Assembly (NCBI GenBank): GCA_035292585.1
Contig: DATDPU010000091.1
Location: 1 to 64,000 of the forward strand
Direction of reading: 5' to 3'
Source of the DNA: DASSFZ01 sp035292585
Lineage (GTDB): Bacteria > Chloroflexota > Anaerolineae > Fen-1058
DNA length: 64,000 nt
The translations under genes and the position numbers were made by a program. Below the pieces are notes generated by a model. It was given only the letters and a program-made list of their open reading frames with translations, was not told the DNA's origin and searched no databases. Positions 17,131 to 25,558 of the stretch are shown here, in pieces. How positions within the stretch are numbered: the first letter of the stretch is position 1; each line of letters opens with the position of its first letter.

Positions 17131-18437
17131 CGGGTTGCGCCCGATCGCGCAGCTTGCAGCCGCTCAAACAATCCGGCGACCAGCCCGAGCAAAACCCAGA
17201 ACAAGACACCCGGTTTGGCGCCCAGGGCAACGGCATCGGTCAAACTGTACATCAGGTGCGCAAATAGACCGCCGCTTAACCCCAGCACCAGGAGTCGCAA
17301 GGTCGAAGTAGACACGGGGAAGCCGCTCGTCTTGTGCAGCGGGTCGGAAGCCATCCGCCACATCCGGCGCAGCATGCGAAAGGCAGCGACGTAGAGTGCA
17401 ACAAAGGCGATCAAGCCCAATAGACCCAGATCGAGCGCGATCTGCAGGAACTCGTTGTGCGCGTGCGCGATATCGAAACCGGGGTTAATTTGCGGCGCAT
17501 ACAGCAACCAGGATACTTCTCGAAAAACGCCAATCCCCATGCCGGTGAACGGGAAGTCCGCGATCCCCAATAATGCGACTCGCCAGATCTCCAGGCGGAA
17601 GTCCCAGTTCAACGCGCCAACGGTGTCGCCGACCAGCGCAGCATCGCCGCCGCCAGGCCTTACCGGGTCAAGCCCGGTCAGGACCACCACGGCGATCAGC
17701 GCTACCCCTACCGTAGCTAATCCCCAGCGCGCGCGTCGATTGACGGCAGCGAGCATGCCCAGCAGCGCCAGCGCCATCCCAAACCATCCGCTACGCGACT
17801 GTGTGAGCACCAGCACGCCAGCCATCCACGCGCCAGCCAGGGCCGCCACCACGCTCCAGCGACGCCGGTCCGGGCGCTGCCACAGTCCCGCCCCTAACGT
17901 CAGCGCCACCGGGATCACCCACAACATTGTTCCGGCTACCTGATTCGGATGGAAACCCTCTACCGCTCCGGGCAATCCATTGATCAACTGCGGCAACCGG
18001 GCCGTAATCGCCGACAGTAACCCAGACTTCTCCAGCCAGCGGGTGCCCAACAGTCCCACCACGCCGATCACCGCGCCGGCGGCCACCAGCCCACCCAGGC
18101 TCACCTCGATACCCCGCCGTGTTTCGCACAGGTCGACCACCATGAAGAAAAAAGCCAGCCCCAGTAAAAGGCTCGCGACCTTGGGCAGGCTCAGCAGCAT
18201 GTCGGGCGTGATCGCCAACGATAAGAGCGTCAACGCACCTATCACTATAATCGGACGATTCAGCGGGGTGCGCTTAAACGCCTGCCCGCGCACCAAACCG
18301 GATATCCCCCATAGAGCGGGGACGCCCAACAACCAACCCCACCGATCTACCCGGATGAACAGGAGCAGTGGCGACAGAAACACCAATCCGGCCGTTTGTA
18401 TCCACGGGAGGCGATTGCGAAACGCAGCGCGGATCAA
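17127..18437 (-). CDS. O-antigen ligase/polymerase (Wzy/WaaL-like) membrane protein
   Basis: About 436 residues with ten or more membrane helices. The large periplasmic loop contains FRLEIWRVALLGIADFPFTGMGIGVF and AHAHNEFLQIALDLGLLG, the conserved Wzy_C pattern in which Arg and His residues engage the lipid-linked glycan. It either polymerises repeat units or attaches glycan to an acceptor. The TTG start at 18437 overlaps the stop of the initiating transferase gene (TTGA) with AAGGTG just upstream. A GTG at 18479 is the longer option. It is one of two Wzy-like proteins in the locus. Confidence 0.85.
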   Translation of the reverse strand: MIRAAFRNRLPWIQTAGLVFLSPLLLFIRVDRWGWLLGVPALWGISGLVRGQAFKRTPLNRPIIVIGALTLLSLAITPDMLLSLPKVASLLLGLAFFFMVVDLCETRRGIEVSLGGLVAAGAVIGVVGLLGTRWLEKSGLLSAITARLPQLINGLPGAVEGFHPNQVAGTMLWVIPVALTLGAGLWQRPDRRRWSVVAALAGAWMAGVLVLTQSRSGWFGMALALLGMLAAVNRRARWGLATVGVALIAVVVLTGLDPVRPGGGDAALVGDTVGALNWDFRLEIWRVALLGIADFPFTGMGIGVFREVSWLLYAPQINPGFDIAHAHNEFLQIALDLGLLGLIAFVALYVAAFRMLRRMWRMASDPLHKTSGFPVSTSTLRLLVLGLSGGLFAHLMYSLTDAVALGAKPGVLFWVLLGLVAGLFERLQAARSGATR

Positions 18438-19846
18438 AAGGCACCTTCGCGCTTGAGCACCGCGCCGATCGTCTTCCACAAGATCAACAGGTCAAGCAGC
18501 AACGAGTAGTGCTGGATGTAGTATAGGTCGTCTTCCGTGCTGGCGTGCATGTGTTTGTTGCTGCGTCCATTCACCTGCCACCAGCCCGTGATGCCCTGCG
18601 GCACCGCGAAGCGCTTGTGCTGCCAGGGTTCATAGCGATCGACCAGCCACGGCAATTCCGGCCGTGGGCCAACCAGGCTCATATCGCTCTTGAGGACGTT
18701 GAATAACTGCGGGAGTTCGTCCAGGCTGGTGCGGCGCAGGAAACGCCCAAAGCGCGTGATACGTGGATCATCTGGACGCTTGAAGTCGATTCGGCCGTCT
18801 TCGGTCTGAAGAATTACCTCTTCCAACCGCTGATCGGCGTCTGCGACCATCGTGCGGAACTTGTACATCCAGAACAACTTTCCATTCTCACCAACCCGCT
18901 GTTGGCGATAGATGATCGGGCCGGGTGAATCCAACTTGACCAAGATCGTGATGATGAGCATGATGGGCAGCACCAGGACCTGCAACAACGCGCCGATGAT
19001 CAGATCGAACGCGCGTTTGATCAAGCGTTGATAATCGTTGAGCGCCGGTGCGCGCAAGTTGATCAACGGCATGCCGCCAAAGTCTTCGATCGTCGCCTGG
19101 AACAGCGCCACGTTGAAGTAGTCCGGCACCACCCGCAGGTGAACCGGGCGGCGCTGCAGCGCCAGGCTGAGCTGCACCACTTTTTCGTACGCCGACAGCG
19201 GCAGCGCCACGATGACTTCGTCCACTTGCTGCTTGCGGACGACGTTCTCGACGGCATTGATCGTCCCTAGCACCGGCAGCCCGGCCACGCGCCGGCCGCG
19301 CTTGGCCGGGTCGTCGTCGATGAAGCCGATCAAATGAAAACCCATCCAGGCATTTTCGGCGATCGTCTCTGCCGCCCGGCGACCGATGTCGCCCGCGCCG
19401 ACGATCAATACCCGGCGCGGCGCGCTTAACCGCCCGTTGCCCAATTGCCGGGCCAGGCGAAAGACCACCCGCCAGCCGAGCAGCAACGCGACTTCGCTGA
19501 CGAAGAAGTAGACGAACAGAAAGCGCGACATGTCTTTGAAGGCGAAGAAGATATAGCCGGCCAGGCACAGCGCGGCGATGGTCTGCGCCGCGATCACCTG
19601 TTGAAGCTCGTCGATCGCGCGCAATCGCCGATACGGGTCGTATACCGACAGCGCCAGGGACACGATCACCCACATGACGGCGGCGGCCACGTAGACGTGC
19701 GGGACGATGAGCGTGAAGCTATCCGGGTCCGGCCCGTAAGGTAAGACCCCTCGCAACCAGACCGCTGCGTGCAGTGCGGCGAACGTGCAGGCGACGTCGA
19801 TCAACAACGATACAACGGCGAAGTTGACGTTGAAGCGTTTGAGCAT
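18434..19846 (-). CDS. Polyprenyl-phosphate sugar-1-phosphate transferase (initiating enzyme)
   Basis: 470-residue PHPT-family protein (WbaP/WcaJ type) that starts glycan synthesis by placing a sugar-1-phosphate on undecaprenyl phosphate. About four N-terminal helices are followed by a Rossmann-like domain (LIVGAGDIGRRAAE). The C-terminal bacterial sugar-transferase domain contains KRAFDLI, DSPGPIIYRQQRVG, MYKFRTM, RRTSLDELPQLFNVL and SLVGPRPELP. The sequence ends in GITGWWQVNGRS and a short tail, all normal. ATG 19846 has AAGGGGG six bases upstream, the strongest ribosome site in this part of the locus. The sugar is likely glucose or galactose but cannot be read directly. Confidence 0.92.
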   Translation of the reverse strand: MLKRFNVNFAVVSLLIDVACTFAALHAAVWLRGVLPYGPDPDSFTLIVPHVYVAAAVMWVIVSLALSVYDPYRRLRAIDELQQVIAAQTIAALCLAGYIFFAFKDMSRFLFVYFFVSEVALLLGWRVVFRLARQLGNGRLSAPRRVLIVGAGDIGRRAAETIAENAWMGFHLIGFIDDDPAKRGRRVAGLPVLGTINAVENVVRKQQVDEVIVALPLSAYEKVVQLSLALQRRPVHLRVVPDYFNVALFQATIEDFGGMPLINLRAPALNDYQRLIKRAFDLIIGALLQVLVLPIMLIITILVKLDSPGPIIYRQQRVGENGKLFWMYKFRTMVADADQRLEEVILQTEDGRIDFKRPDDPRITRFGRFLRRTSLDELPQLFNVLKSDMSLVGPRPELPWLVDRYEPWQHKRFAVPQGITGWWQVNGRSNKHMHASTEDDLYYIQHYSLLLDLLILWKTIGAVLKREGAF

Positions 19847-19948
19847 ACGATTCCCCCTTGAGCGTATGCATCACCGGACTGCCGGGCAGGGTTCGATTGT
19901 GAGTGGTGGGCAGCGGTCGAGCAGCGGAAAAATGCCGCGTCTGACCGG

Positions 19949-20374
19949 CTATACGTTCAACGCCGCAGCTATTTGCCGGCGGAACACATCCAGATCGTCC
20001 AGGTCTTGCTGAATGATCTGATGGACGCGGCGATTGTCCACTTCCCAATAAAGATGCACAATCAGGTTGCGAAACCGGGCCATGCGCTTGAGGCGCTCGG
20101 CCAGGTCGGGCACGATGACTTTCAATTCGGCAAGAATACCGAAACAGTCGGCGTAGTCTCGCGGAGCCTGCCCGCCCCGACGGGCGACGATGTGATTGCA
20201 CACGTCGATCGCGGCTTCGGCGGCGACGATGAGCAAATACTTGGCGCTTTCCGTATTGCGAAAGTCGCTCAGAAACGCATCTTCGGAGAGTTGCCCCAAC
20301 TCGCGCAGGCGGCGCAGCGCATCGGCCAGGTTGCCCAGCAGGTCGCGGATGCGGATCGGATCGACGTCGCTCAT
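19949..20374 (-). CDS. hepT: HepT-family RNase toxin
   Basis: 141-residue HEPN-type protein (DUF86 group). The RX4HXY active-site motif is intact: R102, H107 and Y109 in FRNLIVHLYW. In characterised HepT-MntA pairs this motif gives ribonuclease activity, and the tyrosine is AMPylated by the antitoxin. The preferred ATG 20374 overlaps the mntA stop by 4 bp; the longer frame to 20431 would read into the antitoxin gene. The pair is compact, complete and embedded in the polysaccharide locus. Its cellular role may be plasmid or locus stabilisation or phage defence. Confidence 0.88.
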   Translation of the reverse strand: MSDVDPIRIRDLLGNLADALRRLRELGQLSEDAFLSDFRNTESAKYLLIVAAEAAIDVCNHIVARRGGQAPRDYADCFGILAELKVIVPDLAERLKRMARFRNLIVHLYWEVDNRRVHQIIQQDLDDLDVFRRQIAAALNV

Positions 20375-20772
20375 GCCATTTCCTTCAGATAGCGGAGCGC
20401 TACCGGCTGGAAGTCGAGGAACTCGTCCCACGTCCGCTCCAGGAAACGGGCGTACGCTTCCGCGTCGTTGACGACGAGCGGGATGCCCCGGCTGACGTTG
20501 TAGCGAAAGCCCGGCGGCGCGTCGTTGACGACGCGTACATCCACCGGAAAGGAGACGGCGGCTTGCAGCTCATCTGCCAGCCGGAACCCATAGTCGAGTT
20601 CGTCGGACGCGGCAACCTGCGCGCGATCGATATACAGGCCGACGTCTAAATCGCGGAACGGCCTCCCCTCCGAGGCTGAACCGTATAGAATGGCGAATAT
20701 GATCTCTGCGCGACCTTCGAGGAGCGCGCGGAGTTCATCTATCCGCTGAGTAAGAATTGCTGGCGTCGCCAT
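20371..20772 (-). CDS. mntA: MntA-family nucleotidyltransferase antitoxin
   Basis: 133-residue minimal nucleotidyltransferase, the cognate antitoxin that in known systems transfers AMP to HepT. The catalytic pattern is G31-S32 followed by D41-L42-D43 (YGSASEGRPFRDLDVGLY). The gap between GS and DxD is eight residues, where ten is the usual number. ATG 20772 starts the protein with a helix (ILTQRIDELRALLEG). It precedes hepT with a 4-bp overlap, the standard order. No strong ribosome site is visible. Confidence 0.87.
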   Translation of the reverse strand: MATPAILTQRIDELRALLEGRAEIIFAILYGSASEGRPFRDLDVGLYIDRAQVAASDELDYGFRLADELQAAVSFPVDVRVVNDAPPGFRYNVSRGIPLVVNDAEAYARFLERTWDEFLDFQPVALRYLKEMA

Positions 20773-20826
20773 GTTTCACGCAACCCACTGGGAATCCATT
20801 GCAACTGAGAGCCTGGTGCGGCGCTT

Positions 20827-20832
20827 ATTGTA
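20827..20832 (-). promoter_or_regulatory. Possible -10 element for mntA-hepT
   Basis: On the minus strand TACAAT lies 54 bp before the mntA ATG. A matching -35 box is not obvious. The 245-bp gap 20773-21017 holds nothing else I can name, so this is the best candidate for an independent toxin-antitoxin promoter. Confidence 0.3.
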
Positions 20833-21017
20833 GCACAGGGAAGCGCGGCACACTCTCGAGTGATGGGCGTGACCCGGATTAGATTGAGAAACGCGCGCAG
20901 AGTCACGTCGTTGCTGAAGCGCTCGATGCTCAGAGCATTTCTCGCCGCGCCAGGCGCTCAGGAAGTGGTTCTGTCAAGATGACTCGACTGTCCTGGTATG
21001 ATCCACCACGCGACTTG

Positions 21018-21815
21018 TCAGTCGAAACGCAGCCATCCTAGCCGCTGTTTGAGCACGCGCCAGAGAAATAGCGGGTTGCCAAACAGGTAACGCCGCCACA
21101 ATCGTTTTGGCTCAATGAGCATCCGCGCTAACCATTCAAAACCGTTATCAGTCATCCAACGTGGGCCGCGCCGCAATTCGCCAGAAATGTAATCAAAGAC
21201 AGCCCCGCCTGTCAGCGCCACGTCGGCGTTGACGCAATCCCAATTCTCCATTAGCCAGCGTTCTTGCTCAGGCATGCCAAACGCCACAATGAGGATACTC
21301 GGACTCGCTGCGTTAATGACTTGCAAGACGGCTCCGTTTTCAGCATTTCCAGCAGTCTTATCGAAGTACCCGTGATGCATGCCGACGATATGCAGGCTTG
21401 GGAAGCACTCCCTCAACCGCTCGGCGGCCTTCTCGGCGATGCCGGGTCGCGCACCGAGGAAGAAGAAGGAAAAATCACGCGACTGGGCAAATTCCGCCAG
21501 TTGCCACATCCAATCGGCGTACGTGATACGGTGGGGAATGCGGTAACCAAGAAGGCGCGCGCCAAGCACAACACCGACCCCATCACAGAAAACGGTAGCG
21601 GCCGTGTGCAGGAAATCCCTCAGCCACCTCTGCTTATACGCCAGGTTCAAGCCGTGCGCGTTGACATGCAGGACGAGCGCGTGACGCTTGTGCCGGATGT
21701 GATCCGCGATCCGCGCATGTAACTCCGCCAGCGTCAGGGCCGCCACGCGTACACCCAGCACATCCACACCGTCCAGGGGGGTTGCCGCAGGTTTCTTAAG
21801 TGAGTTCGAGCACAT
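21018..21815 (-). CDS. WecB/TagA/CpsF family glycosyltransferase
   Basis: 265-residue GT26 enzyme. Conserved segments are FCDGVGVVLGARLLGY, FFFLGARPGIAEKAAERL, LIVAFGMPEQERWLMEN and ALTGGAVFDYISGELRRGPRWM. Members add N-acetylmannosamine or a similar sugar as the second residue of a lipid-linked glycan. The C-terminal end (WRRYLFGNPLFLWRVLKQR) is a membrane-associating helix. ATG 21815 is 18 bp after the methyltransferase stop. It probably acts early in assembly of the repeat unit. Confidence 0.93.
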   Translation of the reverse strand: MCSNSLKKPAATPLDGVDVLGVRVAALTLAELHARIADHIRHKRHALVLHVNAHGLNLAYKQRWLRDFLHTAATVFCDGVGVVLGARLLGYRIPHRITYADWMWQLAEFAQSRDFSFFFLGARPGIAEKAAERLRECFPSLHIVGMHHGYFDKTAGNAENGAVLQVINAASPSILIVAFGMPEQERWLMENWDCVNADVALTGGAVFDYISGELRRGPRWMTDNGFEWLARMLIEPKRLWRRYLFGNPLFLWRVLKQRLGWLRFD

Positions 21816-21833
21816 AGCACATGCGTTGACCGG

Positions 21834-22712
21834 TTAGACGAGGTCTGGGGCCGCCGCCACGCACAGCATGATATCACCCGGATTCATGGTCACTGTTCGC
21901 TCGGCAAGGCCGAGACGCAATACCATTGACTCAGCTGCACGTCCCAGCATCCCGTTGTAGCGTTGAAGGCGCCCGGCGAAATAACGCAGCGAGATCGTCC
22001 GGCCCACTGTTCGCATCAAACGTACTTGATATGCATTTCGCTCAAGCAACTGCCCAAGCGTGTTGGGAGCGAAGAAGTAATAGTGGCCCAGAAAGAACTG
22101 TCGCCAGCGCCTGCCCAACAGTCGATACCAGACATTGTCGATGTTCGGCACTTCAATCACCAGATGTCCGCCCGGCCGCAGCACACCACTAATGCGCTCA
22201 AGCAGCCGCGCTGGCGACGGCACGTGCTCCAGCACATGGAACAGGCATACTGTATCGAACGACCCCGGCGAAATATGGACATCATCCAGCAGGCCCGTCA
22301 TGACCCGCAGGCCCAATTGCTCACGCGCATAACGCGCATAGCGCGGGTCAGGCTCGATGCCCTGTACATCATGCCCACAATCGCGCGCAATTTCCAGGAA
22401 GAAGCCCGCCGAGCAGCCAATCTCCAGAATGCGCTGTCCAAGATATGGTTTTAACAGCTCATAACGCTTCTCGAAGTTCGCCCGTTTCGCCTCAGCCTCG
22501 CGGCGATACTCAACCCAGCCAGGTGTGTCCTCAGTTGCAGGTGGAGCAATCTTGCGGATTGTCACGTCGATGGTAATGTCGTTGACGAACATCATTCCAC
22601 AGATGCGGCAGCGCACTAGCGTCCCACCGATGGCGTCGTCGGTGAATATCGGAACAGATTCATCGCTTCCGCACACCTCACACGATTTATGAACAAGTGG
22701 AGTTTTGTACAT
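21834..22712 (-). CDS. Class I SAM methyltransferase with N-terminal zinc ribbon
   Basis: About 292 residues. An N-terminal C11-x2-C14 and C35-x2-C38 set suggests a zinc ribbon. The methyltransferase fold follows, with motif I ILEIGCSAGFFLEIA and the VCLFHVLEHVPSPARLLERI segment typical of Methyltransf_11/23 proteins. These act on sugars or small acceptors in glycan loci. ATG 22712 is chosen; a TTG at 22730 would overlap the previous stop. It is the second of two zinc-ribbon methyltransferases in tandem. The target is unknown. Confidence 0.85.
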   Translation of the reverse strand: MYKTPLVHKSCEVCGSDESVPIFTDDAIGGTLVRCRICGMMFVNDITIDVTIRKIAPPATEDTPGWVEYRREAEAKRANFEKRYELLKPYLGQRILEIGCSAGFFLEIARDCGHDVQGIEPDPRYARYAREQLGLRVMTGLLDDVHISPGSFDTVCLFHVLEHVPSPARLLERISGVLRPGGHLVIEVPNIDNVWYRLLGRRWRQFFLGHYYFFAPNTLGQLLERNAYQVRLMRTVGRTISLRYFAGRLQRYNGMLGRAAESMVLRLGLAERTVTMNPGDIMLCVAAAPDLV

Positions 22713-22726
22713 GCACACAGTCTCGG

Positions 22727-23515
22727 TCAATCGGAACGGACAGCGTACATCACTATGCCGCCAATCCGAAAGCGTCGCGCCAATCGATCAGCCAGCCGAA
22801 AGAAGGGATTCGCGCCGAACTTGACGACGTATCGACCGCACGTCCAGCGCGCCACGCGCAGTCCACTTTTCTCGACAATAGCAGCCAGCGTGCGCGGCGT
22901 CAGATACAACACATGGGGTCGGATGAAATCCCGCGCAGCGAAGCGCTTGATATGTGTGGCGCGATATAGCAAAAAGCGCGGGTTGTTGTAACCCGGAACG
23001 TCGATGACGACCATGCCACCCGGACGCAGCAGCGCACGCGCCGCGCGCAGCGCGCCGACCGGATCGAGTAAATGCTCCATCACTTGAATGAGTGTCACCA
23101 CGTCGAAACTGCCTGGCGGAAACAGACCGTCGCGGAACACATCGTTAATCACGTGGAGACCACGCTCTTGTGCGTACTCAGCCTGCACGGTGTTCGGCTC
23201 CACACCCACACACTCCAGCCCCGCCTCGGCCATGACCTGGACAAACTCGCCACTGCCACAACCTGCGTCCAACAGACGTCCTCCTGGATACGAACGGCGG
23301 ATGTCATCGATCACGTCGCGCAGACGACGCGTCGATCCGTCCCATTTCAAACGATCTTGAGTGGGACGGTTGCGATAATATGCATCGAGTGCACCATGCG
23401 AGGTGGCATCCTGTAACTGATACACCAGTCCACAGGCGCAGCACTGGACTGCCGTCATGTCGCGGCCAGCGTATACCACATGCCGCTCGTTTCCATCGCA
23501 CAGCGGGCAGACCAT
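22727..23515 (-). CDS. Class I SAM methyltransferase with N-terminal zinc ribbon
   Basis: 262 residues. C3-x2-C6 and the later C25/C26 and C28 form a likely zinc ribbon (VCPLCDG, QCCACG). The SAM-binding motif is LLDAGCGSGEFVQVM, followed by VVTLIQVMEHLLDPVGALRAA and LLRPGGMVVIDVPG. It has the same architecture as the next gene, but the two are not close copies, so the duplication is old or they came in separately. It probably modifies a sugar of the exported glycan. Confidence 0.85.
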   Translation of the reverse strand: MVCPLCDGNERHVVYAGRDMTAVQCCACGLVYQLQDATSHGALDAYYRNRPTQDRLKWDGSTRRLRDVIDDIRRSYPGGRLLDAGCGSGEFVQVMAEAGLECVGVEPNTVQAEYAQERGLHVINDVFRDGLFPPGSFDVVTLIQVMEHLLDPVGALRAARALLRPGGMVVIDVPGYNNPRFLLYRATHIKRFAARDFIRPHVLYLTPRTLAAIVEKSGLRVARWTCGRYVVKFGANPFFRLADRLARRFRIGGIVMYAVRSD

Positions 23516-23541
23516 CGACTAATCCTTTGTGGATATGCCTT

Positions 23542-24390
23542 TCACTTCCAACCAACCAGTTTGATTCCCAGCAATACTCGCATCGGTGGCCACGACGCGA
23601 TACGCCAGCAGGCACTGCGAGGCAGCCGCAACAGACCAGCCTCAAGCGTGGTCACCAGGGCAAGTGGCACGAAGAAAGTCCGCTCGCGCGGCCCAGCCAG
23701 CGGCTTCATCGCTCGAAAACCGGCCTGCCGATAAAGAGCGGACAAATCAATGTTAGTATACTCTTTGAGGTGCAATCCCTTAGCTTCGTCATCGAAGTAC
23801 TTGGATATATCATGCGGCCCGTTCAGACGGTTCGGCGTGAGACAAACATACACCCCACCGGGTTTCAACGCGCGAAGGATGTTCTTCAACTGTATCAGGG
23901 CATCGTCCGGGTGCAAATGCTCAATCAGGCTGAGACTGTACGCCACATCGACACAGTCTGGTGGAACGGGGATACTGGTTCCGTCCGTGATCGCCAAGTG
24001 GAAATTTTCCGGCGCTTGGAGAGCGCCAGCAATTTCAGAAGACACGTCAACGGCGTAAACGTGGCGTGCCGTTCTAGCCATCTCCAGTGACAATGCACAA
24101 TCGCCCGCCCCAATTTCCAGAAAGACGCAGCCTGGCCTCACAAATCGACTCAGCAAAGCAAACTGACGCGCTACGGCACGATGCTGACGCGAGGTATCCA
24201 CTCCACGGGTCAACATTGGCATATCCGGTACTCGTCGGAACAGCTCGTCATAGACCATAGGATACAGGCGCTGACGATCTGCGTTATTAGCATGTCGCAA
24301 GCGATCGGCCAAATTCCGCTCAATTTCGTAATGGATGCGGATTCGCTCGGCGCTTCTGTTGTCGTCAGAGGGTGGTTTGATTCGCATCAT
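23542..24390 (-). CDS. Class I SAM-dependent methyltransferase
   Basis: 282 residues, without the N-terminal zinc ribbon of its two neighbours. The core shows FLEIGAGDCALSLEMA (motif I), VDVAYSLSLIEHLHPDDALIQL and LRALKPGGVYVCLTPNRLNGP. I set the start at ATG 24390, where ATGATG overlaps the previous stop. The much longer open frame to 24705 lies inside the glycosyltransferase gene and does not look like protein. It is the first of three methyltransferases in a row, probably for glycan modification. Confidence 0.85.
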   Translation of the reverse strand: MMRIKPPSDDNRSAERIRIHYEIERNLADRLRHANNADRQRLYPMVYDELFRRVPDMPMLTRGVDTSRQHRAVARQFALLSRFVRPGCVFLEIGAGDCALSLEMARTARHVYAVDVSSEIAGALQAPENFHLAITDGTSIPVPPDCVDVAYSLSLIEHLHPDDALIQLKNILRALKPGGVYVCLTPNRLNGPHDISKYFDDEAKGLHLKEYTNIDLSALYRQAGFRAMKPLAGPRERTFFVPLALVTTLEAGLLRLPRSACWRIASWPPMRVLLGIKLVGWK

Positions 24391-25556
24391 AGTTTTATCG
24401 CATGCAGCGAACGACCCGCCCGCGCCAGTAGCGATCCGTACAGATGCTCTGTAGTCGCCAACATGTTTGATCGGCTGAACTCGTCGGTCGCCCGTATATA
24501 GGCCTCCCACGCCAGGCGACGTGCAAGCTGGGCATCCGTGAGTAAGAGAAGCATAGCTTGAGCCAGAGCCTCTACATCGTTCGGCGGGATGAGCAGCCCC
24601 GACTCGCCGTCGACGATCAGTTCCGCTGACCCGTCGACACGCGTGGCAATGATAGGCTTGGCCAAAGCCATCGCTTCGAGCACGGCGTTGGGCATTCCCT
24701 CCCACAGCGATGGATGGGCGAAGATGTCCATCGCCGCTAGTAACGGCTGAACATGGCTGACGTGACCGGTGAAATGTATCGACTCACTCAAACCAAGTTC
24801 CGCGACGAGCGTCAGCAATCGCTCGCGATCCGGCCCTTGCCCCACAATGACCACGTGCACGTTGGGAATCTGTCGACGCACGACCTCGACGGCCCGAATC
24901 AGCACGGCCTGACCTTTCTGTTCGCTCAGTCGACCGATCGCCCCAATCAGCGGCGCATCGATAGGCAAACGATGCGCGCGGCGCACGCCTACGTGATCAA
25001 ATTCGCCATCTGCCACAGACAAATCGACGCCATTGCGAATCACTGTAATACGATCCGGCCGCATGCCTTCGGCGCGCACACAGAAGTCGCGCACCGATTC
25101 ACTGACCGCCGTCACGGCGTGTGCCCAGTGTGACACAAGACGATCCACCCAGAACCGCCAGCGCTTCACGTACACGACACGTTGAGACATCACCACGACC
25201 GGCACGCGGACCAGCCGCCCGATCACGACGCCGATGGCGTTGGCGTAGAAATCGTACGTCTGGAGCAGATCGACCCTTTCCGCGCGCAGCAGGCGATATA
25301 GCCGCATACAGCCTCTCAGCCCGCGCAAAGCGTTCGTCCACAACGGGCGGCGGGCGCGCGCATCTTTCATGCCCAGATCGAGGACATGCACACCGTACAA
25401 CTGATACGCCTCGCCAATGTAGTCCTGATCGTACAGGCAGACGGCGATCACTCGATGCGCGGGCGACTGCTGGAAATGTCGGGCGGTTTCCAGCATCACT
25501 TTCTGCGCGCCCGCTCCCTCCATTTTCGTAATGAGGAACATCAATGTCACCGGCAT
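24387..25556 (-). CDS. Family 4 glycosyltransferase
   Basis: About 389 residues with GT-B fold. The N-terminal acceptor domain begins MPVTLMFLITKMEGAGAQKVM. The C-terminal donor domain has IGRLSEQKGQAVLIRA, IVGQGPDRERL and the E-x7-E type segment HPSLWEGMPNAVLEAMALAKPII. It transfers a sugar from a nucleotide donor to the growing lipid-linked unit on the cytoplasmic face. ATG 25556 lies 2 bp after the previous stop; a GTG at 25571 is the alternative. The donor sugar cannot be determined. Confidence 0.9.
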   Translation of the reverse strand: MPVTLMFLITKMEGAGAQKVMLETARHFQQSPAHRVIAVCLYDQDYIGEAYQLYGVHVLDLGMKDARARRPLWTNALRGLRGCMRLYRLLRAERVDLLQTYDFYANAIGVVIGRLVRVPVVVMSQRVVYVKRWRFWVDRLVSHWAHAVTAVSESVRDFCVRAEGMRPDRITVIRNGVDLSVADGEFDHVGVRRAHRLPIDAPLIGAIGRLSEQKGQAVLIRAVEVVRRQIPNVHVVIVGQGPDRERLLTLVAELGLSESIHFTGHVSHVQPLLAAMDIFAHPSLWEGMPNAVLEAMALAKPIIATRVDGSAELIVDGESGLLIPPNDVEALAQAMLLLLTDAQLARRLAWEAYIRATDEFSRSNMLATTEHLYGSLLARAGRSLHAIKL

Positions 25557-25558
25557 GA

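Noticed and set aside
18888..19673. Alternative minus-strand frame within the initiating transferase gene
   Set aside because: It overlaps a well-conserved gene in another frame and is dominated by Arg, Ala, Gly and Asp.
24391..24705. N-terminal extension of the methyltransferase at 23542
   Set aside because: It lies wholly inside the adjacent glycosyltransferase gene, and an ATGATG start with 4-bp overlap is available.
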